31,223 nucleotides of DNA from CAYMJV01 sp964390545 (GCA_964390545.1 CAYMJV010000035.1:1-31223); one strand, 5' to 3'. Shown: positions 13,811-22,687, numbered from the stretch's first letter. Made by a program: numbers and translations. Notes: generated by a model not told the origin, from the letters alone.

Positions 13811-15040
13811 CTACTTTGTTTTTCTCTTGGCTAAAATTTCAAAAGGAAGCCCCCGTACGAAGGCAGCATCGGCGCAGCGCCTCTGATCAAAACCGGTGGC
13901 TTTGATGGAACGGATTTCTGGCGAGAAGAGGCTTGTCTTCGATTCTCGGTGAACAATATCAATATTCCCCTTATAGAGTTTGATCTTATAACTCCCATTG
14001 ACCAATTTCTGAGACTGCTCGATGAAGGCGTCGAGATCATATCTTAAAGGATGATAGGCCATCCCGTGATAGATCAAGTAAGCCCATTTCTGATCCACCC
14101 CTCTTTTGAACTGGATCTCGTCCTTCGTCAGGCAGAACTGTTCCAGGTCACGATGGAGCTTGAGGATGAGGGTCGCTCCAGGTGCTTCATAGATTTCTCG
14201 GCTCTTGAGATCCATGATCCCATCCTCGAACATATCGATCTTCCCGATTGCATGTTTCCCTACGGTGACATTCAGGTCAGGAATGATTTCACCGAGAGGT
14301 TTTCGTTTCCCATTCAGTTTTACAGGAATTCCGTTCTCGAATTCCAGAGTGAGAAAAGCAGGTCGATTGAGAGCCTTCTCGGGAGGTCGATACCACATCC
14401 AGATATCATCCGGAAGATGCTGGTTGAGGTCGATGGCCCCACTGGCGATCGATCGACACCACATCGTCTTATCATCGCCACCGGTAATCATCTCAGTCAC
14501 GGGAACCCCCCAAGCTCGACAAAGAACCTCTTCCTCCAATCGCGTTAAGTCAAAATCCCTTACCGGAACCAGAATCTTCAAAGCGGGTGCGAACATCTTG
14601 AAGACATTGTGCATTCGATACTGATCATTTCCCTTTCCACTCGATCCCTCAAGAATGGCATCACAACCCTCCTGGAGAGCAACTTCCGCTACCTTTCTTG
14701 CTACAATCTGTCTCGTCATTGAAGTGGAGACAGGATAGCCCAGATAATCAGAATTGGCCTGAATGGCCCGCGCAATCCAGACCTCGGTGAATTCTTTCCG
14801 AAGATCAAAAAAGAGAGGGTTGATCTTGAGCACTTTTGCCTTTCTTCGGCTCTCCTGGATCTCCTCCTCTCCCTGCCCCACGTCGATGGTGATGGTAAGA
14901 ATCTCCTTTGCCTTGTACTTTCGTCTAAGCAATTCGATGGAGAGGGAGGAATCCAACCCTCCAGAGTAAGCGACAGCCACTTTGTTGACTTTAGGCGTCT
15001 CTGTCTCGTCAATCTTTCTTAATATTGTTTTAATGTCCAT
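13811..15040 (-). CDS. argG: Argininosuccinate synthase, divergent
   Basis: The 409-residue protein should join citrulline and aspartate using ATP, the step before ArgH in arginine synthesis. The ATP pyrophosphatase loop is AYSGGLDSS (24-32), followed by DVGQGEEE (53-60) and SGKGNDQYRM (134-143) with the Asn, Asp and Arg that hold citrulline and aspartate. C-terminal parts also fit (GKHAIGKIDM, KSREIYEAPGA, KLYKGNIDIVHR). It departs from usual ArgG in several motifs: YPVSTSMTRQI for YPLGTxLARPL, LEGSSGKGND for HGCTGKGND, and DDKTMWCRSIASG for DxNLWGRSIEGG, where a conserved Glu becomes Ala. The start follows GGGCGGGG. Arginine synthesis is the best guess; a changed substrate is possible. Confidence 0.82.
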   Translation of the reverse strand: MDIKTILRKIDETETPKVNKVAVAYSGGLDSSLSIELLRRKYKAKEILTITIDVGQGEEEIQESRRKAKVLKINPLFFDLRKEFTEVWIARAIQANSDYLGYPVSTSMTRQIVARKVAEVALQEGCDAILEGSSGKGNDQYRMHNVFKMFAPALKILVPVRDFDLTRLEEEVLCRAWGVPVTEMITGGDDKTMWCRSIASGAIDLNQHLPDDIWMWYRPPEKALNRPAFLTLEFENGIPVKLNGKRKPLGEIIPDLNVTVGKHAIGKIDMFEDGIMDLKSREIYEAPGATLILKLHRDLEQFCLTKDEIQFKRGVDQKWAYLIYHGMAYHPLRYDLDAFIEQSQKLVNGSYKIKLYKGNIDIVHRESKTSLFSPEIRSIKATGFDQRRCADAAFVRGLPFEILAKRKTK

Positions 15041-15122
15041 AAAACCCCGCCCTCATTTGAAATTTAGAATGAGATGTTAGCATAAATAGAATATTTAAAC
15101 AACGCCTCTCGGCACTTTCAAA

Positions 15123-15227
15123 TTTGAACGAAGCTGTAAAAACTGTTGCCCGATCTGTGAGTTTGGCGACGGCCGAGAAGGCAAAGGAAGCCAAAGTATC
15201 GGATCGCTCCCGATACCTTTGAACGAA
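15123..15227. repeat. Repeat-like intergenic unit with hairpin
   Basis: TTTGAACGAA occurs at 15123-15132 and again at 15218-15227. Between them a stem GTATCGG (15196-15202) with CCGATAC (15210-15216) forms a hairpin. The segment is open in one plus-strand frame (with CKNCCPICEFGDG) but has no start or ribosome site, so I treat it as a dispersed repeat and not as a gene. Confidence 0.4.
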
Positions 15228-15263
15228 CGAGGGGAAAAAGGAAAGAGACGAGGGAAGGTCAGC

Positions 15264-17327
15264 CTAAAACTTGTAGGTCATCCCTCCAAATACCACATGA
15301 GCCTTATAGGACTGGTCTTTATAAGCCCCGGTCAGATAGCCAGCGTTTCCGCCCGTAACGGGGCCACCAGCGGGATTGACAAAGAGGTAGTTGTCCAACT
15401 GGGCATCATTATACTTAAATCTTTCAAAGACATAGCCCGCCGATACGATAACGGATTTTGTGAAATGGTAAGCTGCCTTGAATTTTAAGGCATATTTCGT
15501 ATAGTCATCCAAGTTGGTGATATCGATATTATCATTATTCGCTCCGGACCCAGGACCAAGTCCAGTTCCAGCAACAAACAATGAAGGATCAAGGGTAAAG
15601 TCAACGTTTCCGTTCGATTTCACATAGTCAAATTGGAACATGAATGTCAGCTTCTGAGGAATCGCATAGATTTCAGTTCCGATGCCACCCCCATAGGTTC
15701 TTTCCTTCTGGTCCTCACTAAAAGCTGCAAGGGGAGACGGATTCTGTACGTCCTGAATGAACTTAATCCTTTCGAGGTTAAAAAATCCATACAACTTTGC
15801 TATCTTTCCTATCAGGTAGTCTGCACTTGTTTCAAATTCGTGCCTCTTATCGTTCTTGAGCCCAAAAATTTCGTCGTAATCTGTTCTTTTGTGCAGGTAC
15901 CCAAAACCGAGATTGAGGTTCTCTATCGGGTATAAATCAACCGATGCCCTATAGGTATCACGATCGAATGATGCGTAGGCAGATCTCCTGTTAAACGGGA
16001 CAGGACCTATGAAATCCGCACCTCTGTCCAATCTTTCGTATCCTGCCCTGAGAGCCATGAAATCGAGTCCGGTCCACCCCAAATCAACCAAAAAGATATT
16101 GTCCTCATTATCAGGTGGGATCAATTCTTCCGTGGGCTCTGCCCCTTTCAGCTTTCGATCTGTCTTGATATATTTATAGCCGGCGCTTAGGTACACATTT
16201 TCAGGAAGTCGAAGCCCGAGATCTATCCCTGCTGCGTTTTTTCTGTAATCAAATGGCCTGTTGAATTCAGCATTCTGGATGATTACATCGTTCTTATTAG
16301 CTCGTTTGAAATAGCTATAAAATATCTTGCCATCGAGAAAACGGAGGGGATTCGAAGTTAAGGCAAGGGAATAGTTTTGGGTGTCAATTCTGCCATCAAA
16401 ATCCGGTTTGTTCAGGGTGACGGGGTTAATCACCCCACCATTGACAAATGAGTTCAAGAGATTTGCATCCGATCTCGCACTCGAATATCCAGCGTTAACA
16501 TTAAATTTACTGCTCAGCGGGAGTTTCGCAGCGCCTCTAAAATAGCCTTTGTAATATCTATTATCAGGAGGAAGAGTGAGTGTATCTATCGGGAAGGGGG
16601 CTTGCGGATGAGTAAAGTTGAGCTTATCATCACTGTCATTAAAGTCGCTATAGATAAACCCCAGGGATAAGAAGAGAGGTTTCTTGCCGTATCCCCCTTC
16701 AACCTTCAGGTCGTTTGTCGTATAATCAACTGGCTCAGGAAGTTCAACAACAATGCCACCGGGGCTTCCCGGGGTTATACTTGCCGGCTTCATCCCATCC
16801 CTTTCCTCCCTTTGGAATGAGACATCCAAATAGAAGGGTTTTAACATAGGGGTCTTAAAGCCGCCTCCGTATTGTTTCCTCTCGATCGAATAGTCAAACG
16901 TATTCCACGTGCTAAAATTTGTATTGGGGGTACCCGTCAGATTGTGTGAACTCGCTCCTTGAAAGAAAGTTCTGCCGTCAAACGTTATGTTATGGGGGAT
17001 TTCATTGTAAAATAGGTCAAACTTGAATTTTCCCCACATGCCGCCCTCAATTCCGTAGAATTGGGTGTCATAGGCAAAATCGCCTCCCTGGACGTTTAAA
17101 AAATACTTTTCCGAATCAAAATTCAGCCTCGCCCTTCCTAAAGCGCTGACGCCTTGCTTGAGATCTCTATACTCGGTAAATTTTGCCCTACCTCCTTCAC
17201 CTCCTGTCACGCCAGCATATACCCCTTTGATTCCAACTTCGCCTTCAACGCTGACCTCCTCTGAAAAACTATAAGAAAATGATACAAGAATGATGATCAG
17301 TGCAAATATCGCGATTTTCCATTTCAT
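15264..17327 (-). CDS. MtrB/PioB-type outer-membrane beta-barrel of a porin-cytochrome complex
   Basis: The 687-residue protein starts with a signal peptide (basic MKWK, hydrophobic core to about 18, likely cut after SYSFS). The rest is alternating strand-rich sequence with many Tyr/Phe/Gly and Asp/Asn turns, ending in the barrel signature KAHVVFGGMTYKF with terminal Phe. Length and early motifs (FTEYRDL near 49-55, LNFDSEKYFLNVQGGD) fit the MtrB/PioB decaheme-associated barrel family. It would form a sleeve in the outer membrane around the decaheme cytochrome encoded 11 bases upstream, letting electrons cross. No cysteine was seen, so the CxxC found near the N-terminus of some MtrB proteins is absent. 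The start follows a strong AGGAGGTGA. Confidence 0.88.
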   Translation of the reverse strand: MKWKIAIFALIIILVSFSYSFSEEVSVEGEVGIKGVYAGVTGGEGGRAKFTEYRDLKQGVSALGRARLNFDSEKYFLNVQGGDFAYDTQFYGIEGGMWGKFKFDLFYNEIPHNITFDGRTFFQGASSHNLTGTPNTNFSTWNTFDYSIERKQYGGGFKTPMLKPFYLDVSFQREERDGMKPASITPGSPGGIVVELPEPVDYTTNDLKVEGGYGKKPLFLSLGFIYSDFNDSDDKLNFTHPQAPFPIDTLTLPPDNRYYKGYFRGAAKLPLSSKFNVNAGYSSARSDANLLNSFVNGGVINPVTLNKPDFDGRIDTQNYSLALTSNPLRFLDGKIFYSYFKRANKNDVIIQNAEFNRPFDYRKNAAGIDLGLRLPENVYLSAGYKYIKTDRKLKGAEPTEELIPPDNEDNIFLVDLGWTGLDFMALRAGYERLDRGADFIGPVPFNRRSAYASFDRDTYRASVDLYPIENLNLGFGYLHKRTDYDEIFGLKNDKRHEFETSADYLIGKIAKLYGFFNLERIKFIQDVQNPSPLAAFSEDQKERTYGGGIGTEIYAIPQKLTFMFQFDYVKSNGNVDFTLDPSLFVAGTGLGPGSGANNDNIDITNLDDYTKYALKFKAAYHFTKSVIVSAGYVFERFKYNDAQLDNYLFVNPAGGPVTGGNAGYLTGAYKDQSYKAHVVFGGMTYKF

Positions 17328-17338
17328 GGTCTCACCTC

Positions 17339-18319
17339 CTATCGTAAGAAAGCTTCTCCTCTCTCGGCAGGACCGTTGCTTCCGTGAATACTTGTATGAC
17401 AGTTTAGACATGAACGTGCGAAAAACTTGTTCTTATTAGCCGTAGCAGTACCTTGAAATGAATGGAGATTAGTGTACGGCCTTCTGGGATGACTTCCAAT
17501 CGTGCTATGGCAATTCTGACAAAGGAGAGGTACCCTGCTGGTTAGAAGCTTCCCATGGTTACTCCCATGGGCCTCATGGCAGATCAAGCAGTTCTCCTCC
17601 ACCGGAGGATGTTGCCACATGAAAGGCCCCCTTTTTTCGGCATGGCATTTGAAACAGAGGTCGTTGACAGAGTCGGCCTTTATCATTTTATCGGTGCCGG
17701 ACCTTCGGGAACCGCTAAAAGTAACTATAGGCTCGGTGCTAAAACTGCCCATTGTATTGTGACAACTGGAGCATTTGAGCGCCTGCCGACCCACAAAAGC
17801 CTCTTTCAATGGATGATGAGACTGTTTATTTACCTGAGCCCTGATGTTCTTGTGACAGTTGAAGCAGAGGTCGGGCTCTTTGGCCACCAACAGTTTTTCA
17901 ACTCCCTTGTGGACCGAGTGGCAGCTATCGCATGAATTGCCGGCAGCCTTGTGCCTGTTCATATTCCAGAATGCTAACGTCTTTGTTTCTTCATGGCAGG
18001 TGAGGCATTTGGCCGACCGTTCTCTTGGGTCGAGCTTTCCGCCGAAGGCAAGAATACCCAATCCCTTTCCCCCCCCTTTTTCAGCATGCTGACCTCCTGG
18101 CCCGTGACAGGATTCACATCCTTCCCGGTTCATCGGACTTCCGGGAATGGCTTTCTTCCCGTGAACCGATTTTAAAAATGACTTATAGTAATCCTCATGG
18201 CAGCCCTTGCAGGTTTCGCTCCCGACATACTCTGCATCCGCCCTAAGGACCCGGGGCGTAAGGAATGAAAGAATGCATGCAAGCCCGAATAGAAAGACAA
18301 AAACCTTTCTCTTCTTCAT
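17339..18319 (-). CDS. Decaheme c-type cytochrome, MtrA/DmsE family
   Basis: The 326-residue protein has a signal peptide (about 1-28) and ten CxxCH heme sites, in order CKGCH, CESCH, CLTCH, CDSCH, CFNCH, CSSCH, CFKCH, CLICH, CQNCH, CLNCH, which is the MtrA/DmsE count and length. Extra histidines (SVHGKK, MNRHKAAG, SHHPLKEAF, QHPPVEE) supply distal ligands. It should be exported, receive hemes in the periplasm and pass electrons through the MtrB-type barrel encoded next. No MtrC/OmcA-like outer cytochrome or lipoprotein gene follows, so the outside partner is unknown or encoded elsewhere. AAAGGA precedes the start. Confidence 0.92.
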   Translation of the reverse strand: MKKRKVFVFLFGLACILSFLTPRVLRADAEYVGSETCKGCHEDYYKSFLKSVHGKKAIPGSPMNREGCESCHGPGGQHAEKGGGKGLGILAFGGKLDPRERSAKCLTCHEETKTLAFWNMNRHKAAGNSCDSCHSVHKGVEKLLVAKEPDLCFNCHKNIRAQVNKQSHHPLKEAFVGRQALKCSSCHNTMGSFSTEPIVTFSGSRRSGTDKMIKADSVNDLCFKCHAEKRGPFMWQHPPVEENCLICHEAHGSNHGKLLTSRVPLLCQNCHSTIGSHPRRPYTNLHSFQGTATANKNKFFARSCLNCHTSIHGSNGPAERGEAFLR

Positions 18320-18493
18320 AATTTTTTCCTTTCATTTTTTAATCGGATTTCAGAGTCTACCCCGCATTACAAACAATCTCTTGGCGCAAGTAAATGGGGT
18401 GAAGCATGTATTTTGGGTGGGAAAACGCTGTATTTTAAAGATAAAGTTTTTGTTTCGAGGCGGGTCTGGGAGGAATGAGATGGTTTGTCCCAA

Positions 18494-19513
18494 TTAAACG
18501 TTGAAGTTACACCAGCAGTGGGGATCTTCGGCAAGGTAATCATCGGTTAACGCCAAGGCCAGACTCCTGCAGCCCCTGCAATCCTCCATCTCGCAGGTAC
18601 CGCATCGGCCTTTCAGATTCTTTTTCTTTCTTAATTGATCCAGTAAGGATGAACTTTCCCAGATTTCCTGCAGGGATTCATTCATTAGGTTCCCAATGGG
18701 GATAGGAAACCTCCGGCAGGGAAAGACAATGCCTTCTGGCATGATACAGAGCCCATCCCTTCCGATGACACAGGGGGCACCGAGAAGTTCAGGCTCCTCT
18801 CCATTGAAATTTACCTGAAAGGCTTGATAAGGAAGTAAGGCATTTTTCTCATCGATTAAGAAAAGATTCAAAAGTGTTTCTATGAGCTCTCTCCATTCCT
18901 CTTTGTTCAGAACCTCGTCCATCCACTCTCTTCCCCTGCCCCAGGGAATGAACCGTTCAATGATAAATCCATCGGCACCTAATTCTTGAGAAAGTTTGAA
19001 GAAAGCCGAAAGACTTCTAAAATTTCTTCTCATGACCGTGAACATAAGGATGATTTCAAAGGAACTCTTTTTTTTGATCAATGAAATATTTTTTATGACC
19101 CTATTAAAAGTATCCTCTTGGCGAATCGAATCATTTGTTTCTTCATCAGGTCCGTCTAGGGAAACTTTGATCTTTTTCAGTTTTGAAAACTTAGAAAGTC
19201 TCTGAATCACATCCTGGTTAAAGAGAAGTCCATTGGTGATGATTCCCAATTCTTCAACGACTGAGCTCTGATCGAGATCCTTGAGAAGGGAGAATAACTC
19301 CTGCTTGAGCAGGGGTTCTCCTCCGGTGAGATGGATCGTGGCCGTTTGATTCCATTGATTTAGAGTGCCGAGGATATTATCGGATATTTTTTTAAGCCCT
19401 CCCCAGTCCAGATCATACTTCTTCGAAAAATCTTCTTGATAGCAGTGCTTGCAGCGAAGATTGCAGAGATTCGTGATGTGCCATTGAATATGGAAGGGAT
19501 CTTTCATGATCAT
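18494..19513 (-). CDS. Radical SAM/SPASM domain protein
   Basis: The 339-residue protein has the radical SAM 4Fe-4S motif CNLRCKHC (C17, C21, C24), the TGGEPL motif (about 64-69) and the later NGLLF and VSLDGPDEE motifs. The C-terminal part is a SPASM-type region with cysteines in APCVIG, GLCIMPEG, FPCRRFP and the cluster RCGTCEMEDCRGCRSLA, ending PHCWCNFNV, which should hold one or two further Fe-S clusters. This architecture is typical of peptide- or protein-modifying enzymes, but I see no precursor peptide gene beside it. The start at 19513 has no close ribosome site; GGAGGTG lies 17-18 bases upstream within a structured leader. The following gene is the decaheme cytochrome, 174 bases on. 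Confidence 0.85.
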   Translation of the reverse strand: MIMKDPFHIQWHITNLCNLRCKHCYQEDFSKKYDLDWGGLKKISDNILGTLNQWNQTATIHLTGGEPLLKQELFSLLKDLDQSSVVEELGIITNGLLFNQDVIQRLSKFSKLKKIKVSLDGPDEETNDSIRQEDTFNRVIKNISLIKKKSSFEIILMFTVMRRNFRSLSAFFKLSQELGADGFIIERFIPWGRGREWMDEVLNKEEWRELIETLLNLFLIDEKNALLPYQAFQVNFNGEEPELLGAPCVIGRDGLCIMPEGIVFPCRRFPIPIGNLMNESLQEIWESSSLLDQLRKKKNLKGRCGTCEMEDCRGCRSLALALTDDYLAEDPHCWCNFNV

Positions 19514-19600
19514 CGGAGATCTTGGATCGCACCTCCCTGAACCAGCACGGTTCGGTGCCTTCCGGCAGGTCCTGACCCTAATAGGGTGCAGGGCAGACAG
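19514..19600 (-). promoter_or_regulatory. Structured leader of the radical SAM gene
   Basis: Within about 85 bases the minus strand can form ACCCT-ATT-AGGGT (19587-19575), TGCC-GGAA-GGCA with a GNRA-type tetraloop (19567-19556), and GAACC-GTGCT-GGTTC (19553-19539). The likely ribosome site GGAG (19536-19533) can pair with CTCC (19518-19515) just before the ATG. This resembles a cis-regulatory leader. The GGAA loop recalls SRP RNA, but the conserved SRP internal loop is not there. Confidence 0.4.
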
Positions 19601-19658
19601 CAATATTAGATCGAAAAATTTGAAATCCTAAGTTTGAAATCTGAAATTAGAGATGAAA

Positions 19659-20741
19659 TTATTTCCTTCTCGGTCTCTCGCCGAGGGTAACCTTCACATT
19701 TTCAAATTTATCTTTTCGATAGACTTTAAAGGTGACGCTATTCCCGATCTTCTTTTCCCGGACATACCGGATCAATTCCTCATTCGTTTTAATCTCCTGA
19801 TCGTCGGCCTTCACGACAATATCCCCACCTACCAGGACAATCATATTTCCGACCTGAACCCTTTGGCTTCCTCCTTTCAAACCAGCCTTATCGGCCGGCC
19901 CTCCCTTTACCACTTCGGCAATCAATGCCCCTCGTTCAATCTTGAGTTGAAGATACTTCGCCACCTCGGGAATGAGCGTTTGTATGGTGGCCCCAATCCA
20001 CGGATAGGTCACATAGCCCTTCGAAATCAATTCCGGAACGAGCCTCTTCGCTGTATTGACGGGAATGGCAAAGCCAATGCCTACATTTCCACCTGAGGGG
20101 CTGATAATGGCACTATTGATTCCGATAATCTCTCCATCGGAGTTCAGGAGGGGACCTCCGGAGTTTCCCGGATTGATGGCAGCATCGGTCTGGATGACAT
20201 CCTCAATAAGAGTTCCCACTTCAGAACGAATGGTCCGGCCGACTGAACTGATTACTCCGGTGGTCAAGGTCCTCTCAAATCCAAAGGGGTTCCCAATCGC
20301 GAGGACCTTCTGACCAATTCTTAAATTTTTGGAGTCTCCCATGGGAATGACCTTCAACTTCTCTCTGGGGGCATCGATCTTGATCACCGCCAGGTCGTTG
20401 TCCGGATCCGATCCGATCAATTTGGCGGGCCACCTCGAACCATCTGCCAGAGCCACTTCCAACTTCTGGGCATTGGCCACCACATGGTGGTTCGTCAAAA
20501 TATGTCCTTTGGTATCGAGAATGGCCCCTGACCCTGATCCCTGGGCTGGAAGGACATTGAAGAAAAAGTCCATTTGCACAGCGGTACTCGTGATATTGAC
20601 CACTCCATCGGCTACCTTCTCGTAGACAGCAATATTGTTCTTCTCATCCTCTGTAATAGAGAAGGCATGAGTGCCCAACAGGTTGAAGATAATGACAAAG
20701 ATTCCAATGATAAGACATTTTGACCCCTTTCTGTACGTCAT
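19659..20741 (-). CDS. HtrA/DegP-type serine protease with one PDZ domain
   Basis: The 360-residue protein starts with a basic segment and a hydrophobic signal or anchor (about 9-27). The trypsin-like domain has the full triad: H86 in TNHHVVAN, D116 in PDNDLAVI and S194 in PGNSGGPLL. A single PDZ domain covers about 258-352 (LIAEVVKGGPADKAGL). One PDZ and a membrane anchor or signal are the DegS/Deg-like layout. It should act in the periplasm on misfolded exported proteins, fitting its place before exported multiheme and barrel proteins. AAGGGGGT lies eight bases before the start. It is the first gene of the minus-strand run 20741-15264, although the 145-base leader gap may separate transcripts. 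Confidence 0.92.
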   Translation of the reverse strand: MTYRKGSKCLIIGIFVIIFNLLGTHAFSITEDEKNNIAVYEKVADGVVNITSTAVQMDFFFNVLPAQGSGSGAILDTKGHILTNHHVVANAQKLEVALADGSRWPAKLIGSDPDNDLAVIKIDAPREKLKVIPMGDSKNLRIGQKVLAIGNPFGFERTLTTGVISSVGRTIRSEVGTLIEDVIQTDAAINPGNSGGPLLNSDGEIIGINSAIISPSGGNVGIGFAIPVNTAKRLVPELISKGYVTYPWIGATIQTLIPEVAKYLQLKIERGALIAEVVKGGPADKAGLKGGSQRVQVGNMIVLVGGDIVVKADDQEIKTNEELIRYVREKKIGNSVTFKVYRKDKFENVKVTLGERPRRK

Positions 20742-20784
20742 GGCAGCACCCCCTTAGTTACTTTAATTTTCTTATGATCTCCTC

Positions 20785-20871
20785 TTAGATTTTTTCGATA
20801 GGCATTTTCGTTCCACCTGTGCCCACTCCGCAGACGAGCGCATCGATCCCCTCGGCCATACCATTAAAGAT
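20785..20871 (-). pseudogene. Relic of a cysteine synthase gene
   Basis: Translated on the minus strand, 20871-20809 reads a short frame containing GIDALVCGVGTGGT. This matches the PLP phosphate-binding loop of cysteine synthase; the intact CysK in this window has TIDVLVSGVGTGGT at the same place. After GGT the match stops and a short unrelated tail ends at a stop codon (20787-20785). Nothing else of the gene is left. It is a fragment of a former cysK-like copy, in the same orientation as the intact gene 1.8 kb away. Confidence 0.6.
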
Positions 20872-20975
20872 GTAATTTTTTTATTTTAACAAAATTTATT
20901 CTTCTTTTCATTTATTAATGCTGTTCCTCTTTCGAGAAAAGAGCGATTCTCCGAGAAGATCGTTGCCCATGATTC

Positions 20976-21004
20976 TTGTAATTTCGTAAGGGAGTCCTTA
21001 TAAT
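20976..21004 (+). promoter_or_regulatory. Sigma-70-type promoter of the flavoprotein gene
   Basis: TTGTAA (20976-20981), 17-base spacer, perfect TATAAT (20999-21004). Transcription would start near 21011, about 27 bases before the ATG. Confidence 0.6.
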
Positions 21005-21037
21005 AGAAAAAAATTCACAAAAAGGGCAAATGTTTCA

Positions 21038-22636
21038 ATGAAAAGGATCCTAAGCAGAAGAGAACTAATTAGAGGAACAGCAACTATAGGCGCTGCTAGC
21101 CTATTAGGCCTAAGCATCAACGAGGCTCAAGCGATCCCGTCTCATGCCGTGCCTTCATGGGACGATGAGGCCGATGTGGTGATTGTGGGCTTCGGGGGAG
21201 CAGGCGGAAATGCTGCCATTTCGGCTCATGATTCAGGAGCAAGGGTTTTAATCATTGAAAAAATGTCGACCGCAGGTGGAAATAGCACAGTCAGTGGAGC
21301 TGGGCTATTGGTTCCTGATAACGTACCTGATGCCATCCGTTACTATCGAGCTCTCTCGTCCGGAACAGTCGATGAGGACTTAATTCGCGTTTTTGCTGAA
21401 GCCATGGTGGGGATTCCTGATTTGTTAAAGAAATTAGGCATCGAATTCACAGTCAAAAAAGCACTCCCTCAATTTCCGAGCCTCCCTGGATCCAGTACCA
21501 TCAGTAAGCGGATACAGTTTAAACCTCCCGGTTCAGGTGAGGTTAAATTTAAGGCCCTTTTGAATCTTGTGGAAAAGCGACGAATAAGAGTGATATTCAA
21601 CACCTCGGCGAAGGCCCTGATCCAGATTCCTGAAACAAAAGAAGTGGTCGGTGTCAAAGCGGATAGCGCAGGAAAGGAGATGTATATAAAGGCTAATAAA
21701 GGGGTGGTTTTGACCTGTGGGGGTTATGAATATAGCCAAGAAATGTTAGCCTATTTCAATATTCCGGGATTATTGGAGTTCATATTTCCATGGGGGAACC
21801 CAGGCAATACAGGAGACGGAGTAAAAATGGCTTTAGGAGTGGGAGCAGATCTTTGGCACATGTGTTGCCTTGAATGGGGGCCTTTCTGCGCTAGGGCGCC
21901 AAGCAAGAAATTTGGTTTTGCAGTAGGAGCAGGGCTTGAAGAAGCGTCGATTGGTAATTTCATATTCGTGAACAAATATGGAAAGAGATTCATGAATGAA
22001 AGAAAAAGTCCAGTGCATCGTAAGGGAGCTTTAGAGATCACTCGCCTTGACGATGAGCGGGCAGAATATCCTAACCTACCTTCCTATATGATTTTTGATG
22101 AAACCTATAGATTGAAAGGCCCCATTGCGGCCACCCAAGAGTTTTACGAACTATTCTTTGGAGGTCCAGTGGGCTATTCAATGGTTCATAAGGTTCATGA
22201 ATGGAGCCAAGATAACAGCGTGGAGATAGAGAGAGAATGGATCATCAAAGCGGATACCCTGAAAGATCTGGCCCTGAAGATAAAGGCGGATCCTCAAGGG
22301 CTTGAGGAAACTGTTAGAAAATTTAAAGAATATGCCTCAACTGGGAAGGATCTGGAATTCGGGAGACCCAAGGCTTCTATGGCACCCATTGAGACTCCTC
22401 CCTTTTATGCAGTAGAGATTGGCTTGAGTCTCATCAATACCCAGGGCGGCCCGAAGCACAATAAGCATTGTCAAGTATTAGACCCTTACAACAGACCCAT
22501 ACCCAGACTCTATGCGGCGGGTGAACTTGGGTCCTTCTTCGGCTTCCTTTATCAAGGAGGCAATAACTTTCAAGAAGCGTGGGCCTTCGGCCGCTTAGCA
22601 GGCAAGAATGCTGCCTCAGAAACATCCTTAAAATGA
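21038..22636 (+). CDS. Tat-exported FAD-dependent reductase/dehydrogenase (fumarate reductase flavoprotein-like)
   Basis: The 532-residue protein opens with a twin-arginine signal, MKRILSRRELIRG, hydrophobic TATIGAASLLGLS, and a likely cut after NEAQA (residue 32), so it is exported folded with its FAD. The nucleotide-binding motif is VVIVGFGGAGGNAAISA (about 46-62) with IIEK at the end of the second strand and GGNSTVSGAG soon after. The C-terminal FAD part is GGPKHNKHCQV and YAAGELGSFFGFLYQGGNN. This is the fumarate reductase/urocanate reductase/3-ketosteroid dehydrogenase superfamily without an attached heme domain. It would need a periplasmic cytochrome as partner. The substrate is not evident. 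The ribosome site is weak (AAGGG, 13 bases away). It is the only plus-strand gene of the right-hand part. Confidence 0.85.
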   Translation: MKRILSRRELIRGTATIGAASLLGLSINEAQAIPSHAVPSWDDEADVVIVGFGGAGGNAAISAHDSGARVLIIEKMSTAGGNSTVSGAGLLVPDNVPDAIRYYRALSSGTVDEDLIRVFAEAMVGIPDLLKKLGIEFTVKKALPQFPSLPGSSTISKRIQFKPPGSGEVKFKALLNLVEKRRIRVIFNTSAKALIQIPETKEVVGVKADSAGKEMYIKANKGVVLTCGGYEYSQEMLAYFNIPGLLEFIFPWGNPGNTGDGVKMALGVGADLWHMCCLEWGPFCARAPSKKFGFAVGAGLEEASIGNFIFVNKYGKRFMNERKSPVHRKGALEITRLDDERAEYPNLPSYMIFDETYRLKGPIAATQEFYELFFGGPVGYSMVHKVHEWSQDNSVEIEREWIIKADTLKDLALKIKADPQGLEETVRKFKEYASTGKDLEFGRPKASMAPIETPPFYAVEIGLSLINTQGGPKHNKHCQVLDPYNRPIPRLYAAGELGSFFGFLYQGGNNFQEAWAFGRLAGKNAASETSLK

Positions 22637-22687
22637 TGAAATAAATCCCCTAATCATTCCCTCCCGAATCTTTTGAACAGGCATCGA

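Noticed and set aside
15219..15488. Plus-strand frame starting MNERGEKGKRRG
   Set aside because: It runs antisense through the MtrB-type gene and begins in a repeat.
19514..19600. SRP (4.5S) RNA gene
   Set aside because: A GGAA tetraloop and TCAGG are present, but the conserved AGCAG side of the internal loop is missing and the bases between do not fit.
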